Shown here in pieces: positions 55,300 to 63,873 of a stretch of 64,000 nucleotides of DNA. The notes below the pieces were generated by a model, which saw only the letters and a program-made list of their open reading frames with translations, did no database searches and was not told the origin of the DNA. The stretch lies in NCBI RefSeq assembly GCF_040822065.1, contig NZ_CP162005.1, positions 2,232,001-2,296,000 on the forward strand, in the 5' to 3' direction. Source of the stretch: Pedobacter sp. WC2423. Lineage in GTDB: Bacteria; Bacteroidota; Bacteroidia; Sphingobacteriales; Sphingobacteriaceae. Positions within the stretch are counted from its first letter, which is position 1. Every line of letters begins with the position of its first letter. The position numbers were made by a program, and so were the translations under genes.

Positions 55300-57372
55300 A
55301 TGCGCATCCGGCAAACCATTAGTGTTTTCGGCAGAATTCTGCTTCCTTTTTGCATAGGATTGTGGGTTTTGCACGTGGCAAATAATACCAAATTAAATTT
55401 GCCAGCATTAATACTGACCATTTTTGTATTTATTTTATCACTAATAATCAGTTTTTTATACACATTACTTAAAGTTTATAATTACAAATCATTACTGGCA
55501 ATTCTGATTAATCTGCTCTTTTTTAGCCTGGGATTACTCTGGTATTCCAACGCAGATATGCTCGGAAATCCGAACAACTTTTCTTATCATCAGGCAGATT
55601 TCCTGAGCATTTCAATAGCTGATGAACCGCAGCAGCAGGGTACAGTTTTAAGATTTAAAGCAAAGGTGCTGGCAAACTATACTGGTCATCAAAAGCAGCA
55701 GACATCGGGCTATTTACTAATTGCCCTGGCTTCAGATTCAGCACACCCAGTTCCGCTGCATTACGGAGAAAATTACTTTATCCCGGCACACTATAAAGCA
55801 GTAGCCGCACCTGATAACCCCGCTGAATTTGACTTCAGATCCTGGCTGGCTATGCAAAACATTCACCATCAGCTTTTCCTTCAGCCAGAAGAATTGATTG
55901 CTGCCAGAACGAATACAGGAATGCCCCTGATCAGCTTTGCGCTGGCACTCCGGAAAAGCCAGGTAGCTATTTACAGGAATCTGCTTAAAGATGATAATGC
56001 CTTTGCTGTTGCCTCTACGCTGATCCTTGGCTACCGGGCAGATTTAAGTGCCGGAACATTAGCCGCTTATTCAAAAACAGGGACTATTCATGCGCTCTCA
56101 GTTTCAGGGATGCATGTGGGGATTATTTACCTGGTGCTCAACTGGGCATTGAGCTGGATGGACAGGAAAACCTGGCTAAAATGGAGCAAAGTTCTGCTTT
56201 TGTTAATCCTGATCTGGGGTTATGCGGTATTAACAGGCTGCTCTGCCTCTGTGCTGCGTTCAGCAATTATGCTGAGTATATTCATTCTGGCTAAGGCTGT
56301 GCAGAACCAGGCAAACAGTTATCAGGTATTATATTTTTCAGCTTTCTGCTTGTTGCTCTATAATCCATTTTTCTTTTGGGATGTGGGTTTTCAACTCTCC
56401 TATATGGCTGTGCTGGGGTTAATTTATTTACAGCCAGAACTGGAACAACTGTTCAGTTTCAAATCATTCTGGTTAAGAAAACTCTGGAGTCTGATCAGCC
56501 TTTCGGTTGCCGCACAGCTCTTCACTTTCCCGCTGAGCAGTTATTATTTTCATCAGTTCCCGGTATATTTCATTTTGAGTAACCTGTTCATTGTACTTCC
56601 AGTTACCCTGCTGATGTACATAGGTATTCTACTCTTATTGTTTCGTTTATACTGGATCGCTCCACTGTTTGAATGGCTGATTATTTTCATGAACCGCGGA
56701 CTGGAAAAAATTGCAGTTCTCCCCTACTCAAACATTAATATGATCTGGTTTACAAAAACTGAGCTTATTCTACTTTGCCTGTTTCTGCTCCTGCTTTGCA
56801 CTGCGCTTCAACAAAGGAACAAATACTACTTCACACTTTCGGTTTTGAGCCTGGGCTGTTTTCAAGTGATGCTGGTCAAAGATGAGCTTAGCGCAGCAAG
56901 GCAACAAAGGATCATTCCTTTTACCTTAAACAGAAATTATGCTGTTGCTTTTATCAGCTCAGCCCGGGCAGTTCTGGTCACTGATTTACAACCAGCCGAT
57001 CAAGCCTTTAAATTCCATATACAGCCCGCACTGGATCAATTAAAAGTACGCGAAATCACCTGTCTGAAATGGGAGGAAGCCTGCCATACCAAAAATCCTG
57101 AGATCAGAGAGCATCAGCTTGTTTTTGGGAATTTCAGGGTATTGTTACTGGATAGTACTTTCAATAACCGCACTATTATAGGAAAACCTGTTTTCGATGT
57201 AATCTGGGTACATGGGGAACCACAATTAAAAATGGCAGAGCTGAGAACAGCTGTAGTTTTCCGGAAAATATGGATAGATGCAACCAATAGCAATGCAGCA
57301 ATCCGTCGACACCAGCTGGATACTATAAATTTTAGCAAGTCAACACTGGTGCTAAAACCTGGTTTCCGCTAA
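55300..57372 (+). CDS. comEC: ComEC/Rec2-type competence membrane protein
   Basis: A 690-residue inner-membrane protein with an N-terminal DUF4131-like region and a ComEC core (LSVSGMHVGIIYLVLNW, DVGFQLSYMAVLG). ComEC forms the channel for single-stranded DNA uptake. The C-terminal part after about residue 540 lacks the metallo-beta-lactamase HxHxDH motif present in many longer ComEC proteins, so any nuclease activity must lie elsewhere. It is translated from the codon directly after the stop of the helix-hairpin-helix gene, so the two are a single transcription unit. Confidence 0.9.
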   Translation: MRIRQTISVFGRILLPFCIGLWVLHVANNTKLNLPALILTIFVFILSLIISFLYTLLKVYNYKSLLAILINLLFFSLGLLWYSNADMLGNPNNFSYHQADFLSISIADEPQQQGTVLRFKAKVLANYTGHQKQQTSGYLLIALASDSAHPVPLHYGENYFIPAHYKAVAAPDNPAEFDFRSWLAMQNIHHQLFLQPEELIAARTNTGMPLISFALALRKSQVAIYRNLLKDDNAFAVASTLILGYRADLSAGTLAAYSKTGTIHALSVSGMHVGIIYLVLNWALSWMDRKTWLKWSKVLLLLILIWGYAVLTGCSASVLRSAIMLSIFILAKAVQNQANSYQVLYFSAFCLLLYNPFFFWDVGFQLSYMAVLGLIYLQPELEQLFSFKSFWLRKLWSLISLSVAAQLFTFPLSSYYFHQFPVYFILSNLFIVLPVTLLMYIGILLLLFRLYWIAPLFEWLIIFMNRGLEKIAVLPYSNINMIWFTKTELILLCLFLLLLCTALQQRNKYYFTLSVLSLGCFQVMLVKDELSAARQQRIIPFTLNRNYAVAFISSARAVLVTDLQPADQAFKFHIQPALDQLKVREITCLKWEEACHTKNPEIREHQLVFGNFRVLLLDSTFNNRTIIGKPVFDVIWVHGEPQLKMAELRTAVVFRKIWIDATNSNAAIRRHQLDTINFSKSTLVLKPGFR

Positions 57373-57581
57373 CCTACAGGGTTCATAATTTTAAACTGCT
57401 CAATCCAGCCCTGTTCAAAATTACTATCCTGATATTTAGCTCCAAATTCTTCTGGCGTATACCACATTGCGGTATCCGGTTCATAAATCCAGCAATTTTG
57501 GCGCAGTGCTTCCTTAATGAGTACAATTACGTCGATAAAGTGCCCTTGCTGCTGCTGTTCACTAGCGAATGAATCCATCAT
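57369..57581 (-). CDS. Small protein of unknown function
   Basis: A 70-residue acidic and aromatic-rich protein (CWIYEPDTAMWYTPEEFGAKY) of unrecognised family. Its stop codon overlaps the last 4 bases of the convergent comEC gene. It lies 6 bp after another small gene on the same strand, so the two are likely cotranscribed. The start may be either of two adjacent ATG codons. Confidence 0.65.
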   Translation of the reverse strand: MMDSFASEQQQQGHFIDVIVLIKEALRQNCWIYEPDTAMWYTPEEFGAKYQDSNFEQGWIEQFKIMNPVG

Positions 57582-57587
57582 AGTTAT

Positions 57588-57926
57588 TTAGGTCATTTTG
57601 GTAGTACTTACAAAGTAATCCTTTGCTATAGTGCCAAATAGGATAAAGACAAATCTGAATTTATAGGATTTAACACCAAACTGGATTAAAAACTGAACCA
57701 GATAAGGTTCTATTGCCTGTAAAAACACATTACAGTAATCACCCGGCTGATTGACAATTTGCTTCGCCCGGTATCCTTCACTGAGCTTATTCAGGTTAAC
57801 TTTTACAGAACTGTCTTCATCAACATCAAAGAAATCGCCTGCCGTAACCGACCAGCTTGAAGACTGACTGTTTTGTACCCATTGATTCAGGTGATTGTTC
57901 AATTGTTTATTAAATTCTTTTTCCAT
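57588..57926 (-). CDS. Small protein of unknown function
   Basis: A 112-residue protein with a polar N-terminus (KEFNKQLNNHLNQWVQNSQ) and a hydrophobic C-terminal part (FVFILFGTIAKDYF), perhaps membrane-associated or a hydrophobic core strand. No family is recognised. It precedes the 70-residue gene by 6 bp and runs toward the comEC end. Confidence 0.65.
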   Translation of the reverse strand: MEKEFNKQLNNHLNQWVQNSQSSSWSVTAGDFFDVDEDSSVKVNLNKLSEGYRAKQIVNQPGDYCNVFLQAIEPYLVQFLIQFGVKSYKFRFVFILFGTIAKDYFVSTTKMT

Positions 57927-58054
57927 AGCACAACAAAATTATGCTAATATTTTTAGTAAAACAAATAGAATTGAAAGTTTTTGCAGTAAATAACAGGAAA
58001 CTGGTATATTTATCAGTAGCTGAAATATAACATTTCTTTACATTGTTTTTTATT

Positions 58055-58062
58055 TACTTTTG
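58055..58062 (+). promoter_or_regulatory. Candidate -7 element (TACTTTTG)
   Basis: TACTTTTG matches TAnnTTTG and lies 34 bases before the enoyl-CoA hydratase start. The upstream TTG is too close, so the -33 element is unclear. Confidence 0.35.
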
Positions 58063-58096
58063 ACTAAAATAAGCCTCATATCCTATAACGTTATAC

Positions 58097-58876
58097 ATGA
58101 CATCACCCCTGGTATTATATACGGTAACTGACCGTATTGCTACGATTTCACTGAACCGTCCCGATAAACGCAATGCCTTTAGCCCGGAACTGGTCAGTTC
58201 TTTAACGGAGACTTTATTAAAAGCATCTGATGACGAAGAGGTAAAAGTGATCATTTTAAAGGCCATTGGCCCTGTTTTCAGTGCTGGTGCTGACCTTGCT
58301 TACCTACAGCAATTACAAAATAACACCCATGAAGAGAATGTTCAGGATAGCCAAAACCTGAAGACACTGTTCACAACGATCTATTATTTACCAAAGGTGG
58401 TGATTGCGCAGGTTGAAGGACATGCTATTGCTGGCGGATGCGGACTGGCAACGGTCTGTGACGTTACTTTCGCAGTTCCTGAGGCTGGTTTCGGCTATAC
58501 AGAAGTAAAATTAGGCTTTGTTCCTGCAATCGTTTCCTGTTTTCTGATGCGCAAAACCAGCGAAACAATTGCCAAAAAGATACTGCTGACGGGCGATTTA
58601 TTCTCTGCTGAGCAAGCACTGGCCTATAATTTGATTACTTATGTAACAAATAAAGATGAAATTAGTCAGAAGGTACAGGATTTTGCGCAAAAGCTTTGCA
58701 ATGAAGCCTCCGGAAACGCCTTAATGGTAACTAAACAACTCATTGGTCAGACGACTAATCCGGAATTGGAAAAGAGCCTGAATTTAGCGGTACAAATTAA
58801 TGCCAGAGTTAGAGAGAGTGAAGACTTTAAAAAAGGAATTGCTTCTTTTCTCAGCAAGGAAAAAATTAAATGGTAA
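58097..58876 (+). CDS. Enoyl-CoA hydratase/isomerase family protein
   Basis: A 259-residue crotonase-fold protein. The CoA-binding oxyanion segments are IGPVFSAGADLAYLQ (about residue 57) and HAIAGGCGLATVCD (about 108). The Glu found in hydratases is present in the ...PEAGFGYTEVKLGFVP... region. It is likely a hydratase or isomerase of fatty- or branched-acid degradation, though methylglutaconyl-CoA hydratase-like activity is possible. It lies 20 bp before a secreted unknown gene on the same strand. Confidence 0.92.
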   Translation: MTSPLVLYTVTDRIATISLNRPDKRNAFSPELVSSLTETLLKASDDEEVKVIILKAIGPVFSAGADLAYLQQLQNNTHEENVQDSQNLKTLFTTIYYLPKVVIAQVEGHAIAGGCGLATVCDVTFAVPEAGFGYTEVKLGFVPAIVSCFLMRKTSETIAKKILLTGDLFSAEQALAYNLITYVTNKDEISQKVQDFAQKLCNEASGNALMVTKQLIGQTTNPELEKSLNLAVQINARVRESEDFKKGIASFLSKEKIKW

Positions 58877-58896
58877 ACTATTAAAAACTAATAAAT

Positions 58897-59568
58897 ATGT
58901 TAAAGTCGATTAAAACGAGTGTACTAGCTGTCATATTAATCAGCACAGCTGTGATAGCAAATGCACAGAAAAAAGTAAATGAAGGTACACTTACCTATGG
59001 TATTACTTATGAGCTGACTGCAGAACAGCAGTCTATGGCTTCACAGCTGCCTAAAGAGACTAAGTTAAAATTCAATGGAAATCTGTTAAAAATAGAAATG
59101 CAGCAAGGACCTGCAAAAATTACAATTATCTCGGACGGAGTTCAGAAAAACGGATTGGTATTAGTTGACGTACCTCCTATCCAAAAACAATATGCAGTAA
59201 AAACTACCAAAGAAGAAACTGAGCAGACTATGGGTAAAACTCCTGTTTTAAGTGATTTCAAAGCTACTGGTGAGAAATTAAAAATAGGAAACTATAATAC
59301 AGAGAAATATACTTATAAAGATGATAAAGGTGCTGCTTATGAGCTTTGGGCAACGAATGATATTCAATTGCCAGAAGGAATCATTGGCGAAGAATTCAAA
59401 GCTTTAAAAGGTACACCTATCAAATTTACACGTGTACAAAACGGTGTGAAAGCAGTTTTAACAATTACTTCAGTGGCTGAAGATAAAGTTGGCCCGATTA
59501 CATTGGACGTTCCTTCAGCTTATGAAATAACAACGATGGATGCTTTAAGAGCAATGGGCGGTCAATAA
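58897..59568 (+). CDS. Secreted protein of unknown function, DUF4412-like
   Basis: A 223-residue exported protein with a signal peptide (VLAVILISTAVIANAQ). The mature part is a beta-rich sequence (EGTLTYGITYELTAEQQ, KLKFNGNLLKIEMQQG), with the KLKIGNYNTEKYTYKDDKG stretch that resembles DUF4412 lipocalin-like proteins. Function is unknown. It follows the enoyl-CoA hydratase gene by 20 bp and is closed by a strong terminator. Confidence 0.8.
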   Translation: MLKSIKTSVLAVILISTAVIANAQKKVNEGTLTYGITYELTAEQQSMASQLPKETKLKFNGNLLKIEMQQGPAKITIISDGVQKNGLVLVDVPPIQKQYAVKTTKEETEQTMGKTPVLSDFKATGEKLKIGNYNTEKYTYKDDKGAAYELWATNDIQLPEGIIGEEFKALKGTPIKFTRVQNGVKAVLTITSVAEDKVGPITLDVPSAYEITTMDALRAMGGQ

Positions 59569-59588
59569 GCGCTAAACAATAAATTAGG

Positions 59589-59637
59589 AGGCCTTCTGAT
59601 TCGCATTATTGAAATGCTTGATCAGAAGGCCTTTTTA
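59589..59637 (+). terminator. Strong terminator
   Basis: AGGCCTTCTGAT (59589-59600) pairs perfectly with ATCAGAAGGCCT (59621-59632), followed by a T run. It ends the hydratase/secreted-protein unit. Confidence 0.85.
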
Positions 59638-59661
59638 TTTTAAAGGAAACAAACAATGTAT

Positions 59662-59669
59662 TACATTTG
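59662..59669 (+). promoter_or_regulatory. Candidate -7 element (TACATTTG) for the DPP IV gene
   Basis: TACATTTG fits TAnnTTTG exactly and lies 54 bases before the ATG of the peptidase gene. No -33 TTG is evident. Confidence 0.4.
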
Positions 59670-59723
59670 AAATGCAGGAAAGATTAAAAACCAGCAAAAA
59701 AAGCAATTAAATCACTCAATCAA

Positions 59724-61907
59724 ATGAAGCGAAAATTCATTATTTTAAAATTATCTGTTGCCCTTTTTATCACATCCCTCATTGTTCCGGCAGCCAATGC
59801 ACAATATAAAAAAGACGGAATCAACTGGACGAAAGACGGAAATGGCTATTACCAGAACACCTATGGCGGGATTGAGATCGTTACCTTACCTAAAAGCGAA
59901 ACCAAAACCTTAATCAGCAGTGCATTGCTTACCCCATCGGGTCAGAACCAGCCCCTGCCCATTAAAGATTTTGTACTTTCTGCTGATGGAACCAAAGCAC
60001 TGATCTATACCAATAGTAAAAAAGTATGGCGTTATGAGACCAGGGGAGACTACTGGCTGGCTGATTTAACCACCAATAAACTGGTACAAATCGGAAAAGA
60101 TAAACCAGCTTCTTCGTTGATGTTTGCTAAACTATCTCCTGATGCCAGTAAAGTTGCTTATGTAAGCGGACACAATATCTATGTAGAAGACATCAAAAGC
60201 GGAACCAGTAAAGCGCTGACCACAGACGGTACAGCCAGATTGATCAATGGAACTTTTGACTGGGTATATGAAGAAGAGTTCGATTGCAGAGACGGCTTCA
60301 AATGGAGTCCTGACGGAGCTTCTATTGCTTATTGGCAGATTGATGCGAAAAAGATCAAGAACTTCCTTATGATCAACAATACGGATTCTATTTATCCTTA
60401 TACTGTACCAGTAGAGTATCCAATTGTTGGAGAAGATCCTTCTTCCTGCAAAATTGGCATAGTCAATGTAAGCACGGCGCAAACTACCTGGGTGAAAGTA
60501 CCTGGTGATGCCGTACAGAATTATATTCCGAGAATGGATTGGGTACCGAATACGAACGACCTGATTTTACAACAACTGAACAGGGAGCAGAATACCAGTC
60601 GTGTATTTGTTGCCAACACCCAATCCGGATCAGTAAATAACATTTATACGGAGACTGATAAGGCCTGGATTGACGCTGCACCAGAATGGCAATGGATCAA
60701 TAATGGGAAAGAATTTATCTGGCCAAGTGAAAAAGACGGATGGCGTCATTTTTACCGGATTAGTAAAGACGGTAAAAAACAAACACTGATTACCAAAGGT
60801 AATTATGATGTGATTGAAAGCAGTTTGGTAGACGAGAAAAACAACACTTTATACTTCCTTGCTTCACCAACCAATGCAACGCAAAAATATCTGTACAAAA
60901 CAAAACTGGATGGTAAAGGACAGTTAGATCAGGTCACTCCTTCTGTTTTCCCCGGCACACATGAATATGATATTTCACCAAATGGAATTTTTGCCAAACA
61001 TACTTATCAGAGTGCAAATATAGCGCCCATTAGTGAATGGATGAGAATGGATTCGGGCAACCCTTTCACCATGGAAGGAAGTCTGACCAATCAAATGGCA
61101 AGAATCCGCCAGCCAAAAAACAAAACAGAATTCTTCAAAATCAAAACTGAAGATGGTGTAGAATTGGATGGCTGGATGAAAAAACCAGATAACTTTGATC
61201 AAACCAAGAAATATCCTGTTGTATTTTATGTTTATGGCGAACCAGGTGCACAAACTGTACTGGATACTTATGGAGTTGGTTATAACTTTTTATATGCTGG
61301 TAACATGCCTCAGGATGGTTATATCTACATTTCGATTGAAAACAGAGGAGCACCCGCACCAAAAGGACGCGAATTCCGCAAATCTATTTACAAAAACATT
61401 GGCATTTTAAATATCCGTGATCAGGCTATGGCTGCGAAAAAGATTATAGAATGGCCTTTTGTAGACAAAAACCGGGTTGCAGTATGGGGATGGAGCGGAG
61501 GTGGTTCATCAACACTTAATCTGATGTTCCAATATCCTGAAATTTACAAAACAGGTATTGCTATTGCAGCAGTTGGCAATCAGCTTACTTATGATAATAT
61601 TTATCAGGAACGGTATATGGGTTCTCCATTGAAAACTAAAGAAGCCTATATTAAAGGTTCCCCGGTAACCAATGCGCACAACTTACAAGGAAACTTACTG
61701 TATATACATGGTACAGGTGATGATAATGTACATTATCAAAATGCAGAAATGCTGATCAATGAGCTGATTAAAAGTCAGAAAGTATTTCAAATGATGTCGT
61801 ATCCGAACCGCACACACTCAATTTCTGAAGGTGATGGCACAAAAGAACACCTTTCTAAAACTTATACTAAATACTTGCAAACTTACTGTCCTCCGGGAGG
61901 TAAATAA
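59724..61907 (+). CDS. Dipeptidyl peptidase IV (family S9B)
   Basis: A 727-residue exported serine peptidase with a signal peptide (FITSLIVPAANAQ). The N-terminal eight-bladed propeller is followed by the catalytic domain from about residue 470. The nucleophile is in WGWSGGGSS, with the Asp in GTGDDNVHYQN and the His in NRTHSISEGDG. FDWVYEEEFDCRDGF holds the Glu pair that binds the free N-terminus in DPP IV. The Tyr usual after the nucleophile (GWSYGG) is Gly here. It removes X-Pro or X-Ala dipeptides in the periplasm or outside. Confidence 0.92.
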   Translation: MKRKFIILKLSVALFITSLIVPAANAQYKKDGINWTKDGNGYYQNTYGGIEIVTLPKSETKTLISSALLTPSGQNQPLPIKDFVLSADGTKALIYTNSKKVWRYETRGDYWLADLTTNKLVQIGKDKPASSLMFAKLSPDASKVAYVSGHNIYVEDIKSGTSKALTTDGTARLINGTFDWVYEEEFDCRDGFKWSPDGASIAYWQIDAKKIKNFLMINNTDSIYPYTVPVEYPIVGEDPSSCKIGIVNVSTAQTTWVKVPGDAVQNYIPRMDWVPNTNDLILQQLNREQNTSRVFVANTQSGSVNNIYTETDKAWIDAAPEWQWINNGKEFIWPSEKDGWRHFYRISKDGKKQTLITKGNYDVIESSLVDEKNNTLYFLASPTNATQKYLYKTKLDGKGQLDQVTPSVFPGTHEYDISPNGIFAKHTYQSANIAPISEWMRMDSGNPFTMEGSLTNQMARIRQPKNKTEFFKIKTEDGVELDGWMKKPDNFDQTKKYPVVFYVYGEPGAQTVLDTYGVGYNFLYAGNMPQDGYIYISIENRGAPAPKGREFRKSIYKNIGILNIRDQAMAAKKIIEWPFVDKNRVAVWGWSGGGSSTLNLMFQYPEIYKTGIAIAAVGNQLTYDNIYQERYMGSPLKTKEAYIKGSPVTNAHNLQGNLLYIHGTGDDNVHYQNAEMLINELIKSQKVFQMMSYPNRTHSISEGDGTKEHLSKTYTKYLQTYCPPGGK

Positions 61908-61920
61908 TCAGTGCTAAATT

Positions 61921-61960
61921 ATAAAACCCCTTATCTGTTCTTCAGATAAGGGGTTTTATA
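61921..61960. terminator. Bidirectional terminator
   Basis: A perfect 17-bp stem (ATAAAACCCCTTATCTG at 61921-61937, complement at 61943-61959) with a 5-base loop and an A-rich or T-rich flank on each side lies between the DPP IV gene and the convergent SDR gene. Confidence 0.88.
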
Positions 61961-61970
61961 GTTAAAGGTA

Positions 61971-62747
61971 TTATGCCCCCTGCCCTATATTAATCATTAG
62001 TCCCCCATCCATGACGTAAGTACTGCCAGTTACGTAATTCGCTTCCTCAGAAGCCAGGAATAATGCCAGGTAAGCAATTTCTTCAGGTTTGCCTGCTCTG
62101 CCCAGTGGTATATGCGTTTCAGCTTTTTCCCTGACCTTTGGATCATCTACAGCCTTTTGGTTCATCGCTGTTAAAATCATACCAGGCGCTATATTATTCA
62201 CGTTAATTCCAAACTTACCGACTTCTAATGCAATGGTTCGCATCAGATTCTTTATTCCAGCTTTAGAAGCATTGTAATCTCCATTTCCAGGCGCATTGAT
62301 CTCTTCGTGAACAGAAGAGATATTGATGATCTTACCTGGTTTACTGACGCTTTTACGGTGCTGAATAAACTTCCTGCTACAGAAAAATGTTCCATATAAA
62401 TTTGTTTTGATGGTCCTGTCAAAAATTTCCGTACTCATCTCATCAATTGGAATACCCGAGCCATTTACCCCAGAATTGTTGACCAGGATATCAATTCCAC
62501 CAAATTCTTTGATGACTGCCTCCATTTTTGCTGCTACATCCTGTTCATTGCTCACATCAAGTTCAATCAAAGAAGACTTTGCATGATGCACTTGAACAGC
62601 TTTCATTGCCTCCTGCCCTCTTTCTTCATTGCTATGATAGCAAACCACTACAGTTGCCCCGTTTTTAGCGAATTCAATCGCAATTGCACGCCCGATTCCA
62701 GCATCTGATCCGGTTACCAATGCAATTTTGTTTTCCAGTTTCTTCAT
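61971..62747 (-). CDS. Short-chain dehydrogenase, glucose 1-dehydrogenase-like
   Basis: A 258-residue classical SDR. The Rossmann motif is TGSDAGIGRAIA, NNSGV replaces the usual NNAG, the Ser is in INISSVHEE and the catalytic pair is Y-x-x-x-K in DYNASKAGIKNL. The C-terminal IPLGRAGKPEEIAYLALFLASEEANYVTG is typical of glucose 1-dehydrogenase-type SDRs, which oxidise sugars or reduce ketones with NAD(P). It converges with the DPP IV gene. Confidence 0.92.
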   Translation of the reverse strand: MKKLENKIALVTGSDAGIGRAIAIEFAKNGATVVVCYHSNEERGQEAMKAVQVHHAKSSLIELDVSNEQDVAAKMEAVIKEFGGIDILVNNSGVNGSGIPIDEMSTEIFDRTIKTNLYGTFFCSRKFIQHRKSVSKPGKIINISSVHEEINAPGNGDYNASKAGIKNLMRTIALEVGKFGINVNNIAPGMILTAMNQKAVDDPKVREKAETHIPLGRAGKPEEIAYLALFLASEEANYVTGSTYVMDGGLMINIGQGA

Positions 62748-62864
62748 GTCCTATAGTTATAACTGTTCGTTTTTATTTAAGACTCAGCCTGATTTATAAA
62801 CCACAGAAATCAAGATATGTTTTAGACCTAAAACTTTAGAGATACCTGTTTGTTGTAACATCCA

Positions 62865-63872
62865 ATGGCACTGATTTCATTCACTAATAAAGGCATATTC
62901 TGTAAAAAAGGCGGTTTTTATATCGACCCCTGGCAGCCTGTAGACCTGGCTGTAACGACTCACGGACACGCAGATCACGTAAAGTCTGGCAATAAAGCAT
63001 ATTTATGTCATGAACTTACCAAACCAGTTTTACTGCAACGGCTCGGCGCAGATTTACCCATTCAAACTTTACCTTACTCTAAGGAAATCACAATCAATGG
63101 CGTTAAATTAAGTCTTTTTCCTGCCGGACATGTGATTGGATCTTCTCAGATAAGACTGGAATATAAAGGTGAAATCTGTGTAATTTCCGGAGATTACAAA
63201 GTGGAATATGATGGGATCAGTACTGCTTTTGAACCTGTAAAATGCCACACCTTTGTTTCTGAAAGTACTTTTGGCCTGCCTATTTATAAGTGGCTGCCAC
63301 AAGAAGAAGTTTTTGGAAAAATAAGAAACTGGGTTTCAGACAACCATGACCAGTTAAAAACGAGCGTACTGATCGCTTATAGCTTAGGAAAAGCGCAGCG
63401 GCTGATTAAAAATCTTGCCGGCGATCAGAAGATCTACGTGCATCAATCCATTGCCAACCTGAATGATGGATTTATCAGCGCTGGTGTTGACCTCCCTGAA
63501 ACCATCAGGATTACGCCTGATCTGAAAAAAGAAGAGCTGCAAAAAGGAATAGTCATTGTTCCGCCTGCGCTTGCAGATGGTAAATGGATGAAGAGTTTAA
63601 TGAGTGCTTCTACCGGGATTTGTTCTGGATGGATGCAGGTAAGAGCGGGCCGCAGATGGCAATCTGCCGATGCAGGATTTGCATTGAGCGATCATGCAGA
63701 CTGGCCAGGCTTATTAACGGCCATTAAAGCTACTGAAGCTGAAAAGGTATTCGTAACCCATGGATTTGTCTCTACATTTTCCAGATACCTGAATGAAATA
63801 GGAATAGAAGCAGAAGAAGTAACTACACGTTACGGAAACGAAGGAGAAGAAGAAATCATAAAAGAAGCTTAA
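62865..63872 (+). CDS. Ligase-associated MBL-fold DNA exonuclease
   Basis: A 335-residue metallo-beta-lactamase fold protein. The metal-binding H-x-H-x-D-H is at residues 33-38 (THGHADHVKSGN), with further motifs at FPAGHVIGSSQIRLE and SGDYKVEYDG, and ALSDHADW late. The family is encoded beside an ATP-dependent DNA ligase and acts in a repair cassette. The ligase starts 2 bases after its stop, which supports the call. Confidence 0.93.
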   Translation: MALISFTNKGIFCKKGGFYIDPWQPVDLAVTTHGHADHVKSGNKAYLCHELTKPVLLQRLGADLPIQTLPYSKEITINGVKLSLFPAGHVIGSSQIRLEYKGEICVISGDYKVEYDGISTAFEPVKCHTFVSESTFGLPIYKWLPQEEVFGKIRNWVSDNHDQLKTSVLIAYSLGKAQRLIKNLAGDQKIYVHQSIANLNDGFISAGVDLPETIRITPDLKKEELQKGIVIVPPALADGKWMKSLMSASTGICSGWMQVRAGRRWQSADAGFALSDHADWPGLLTAIKATEAEKVFVTHGFVSTFSRYLNEIGIEAEEVTTRYGNEGEEEIIKEA

Positions 63873-63873
63873 T

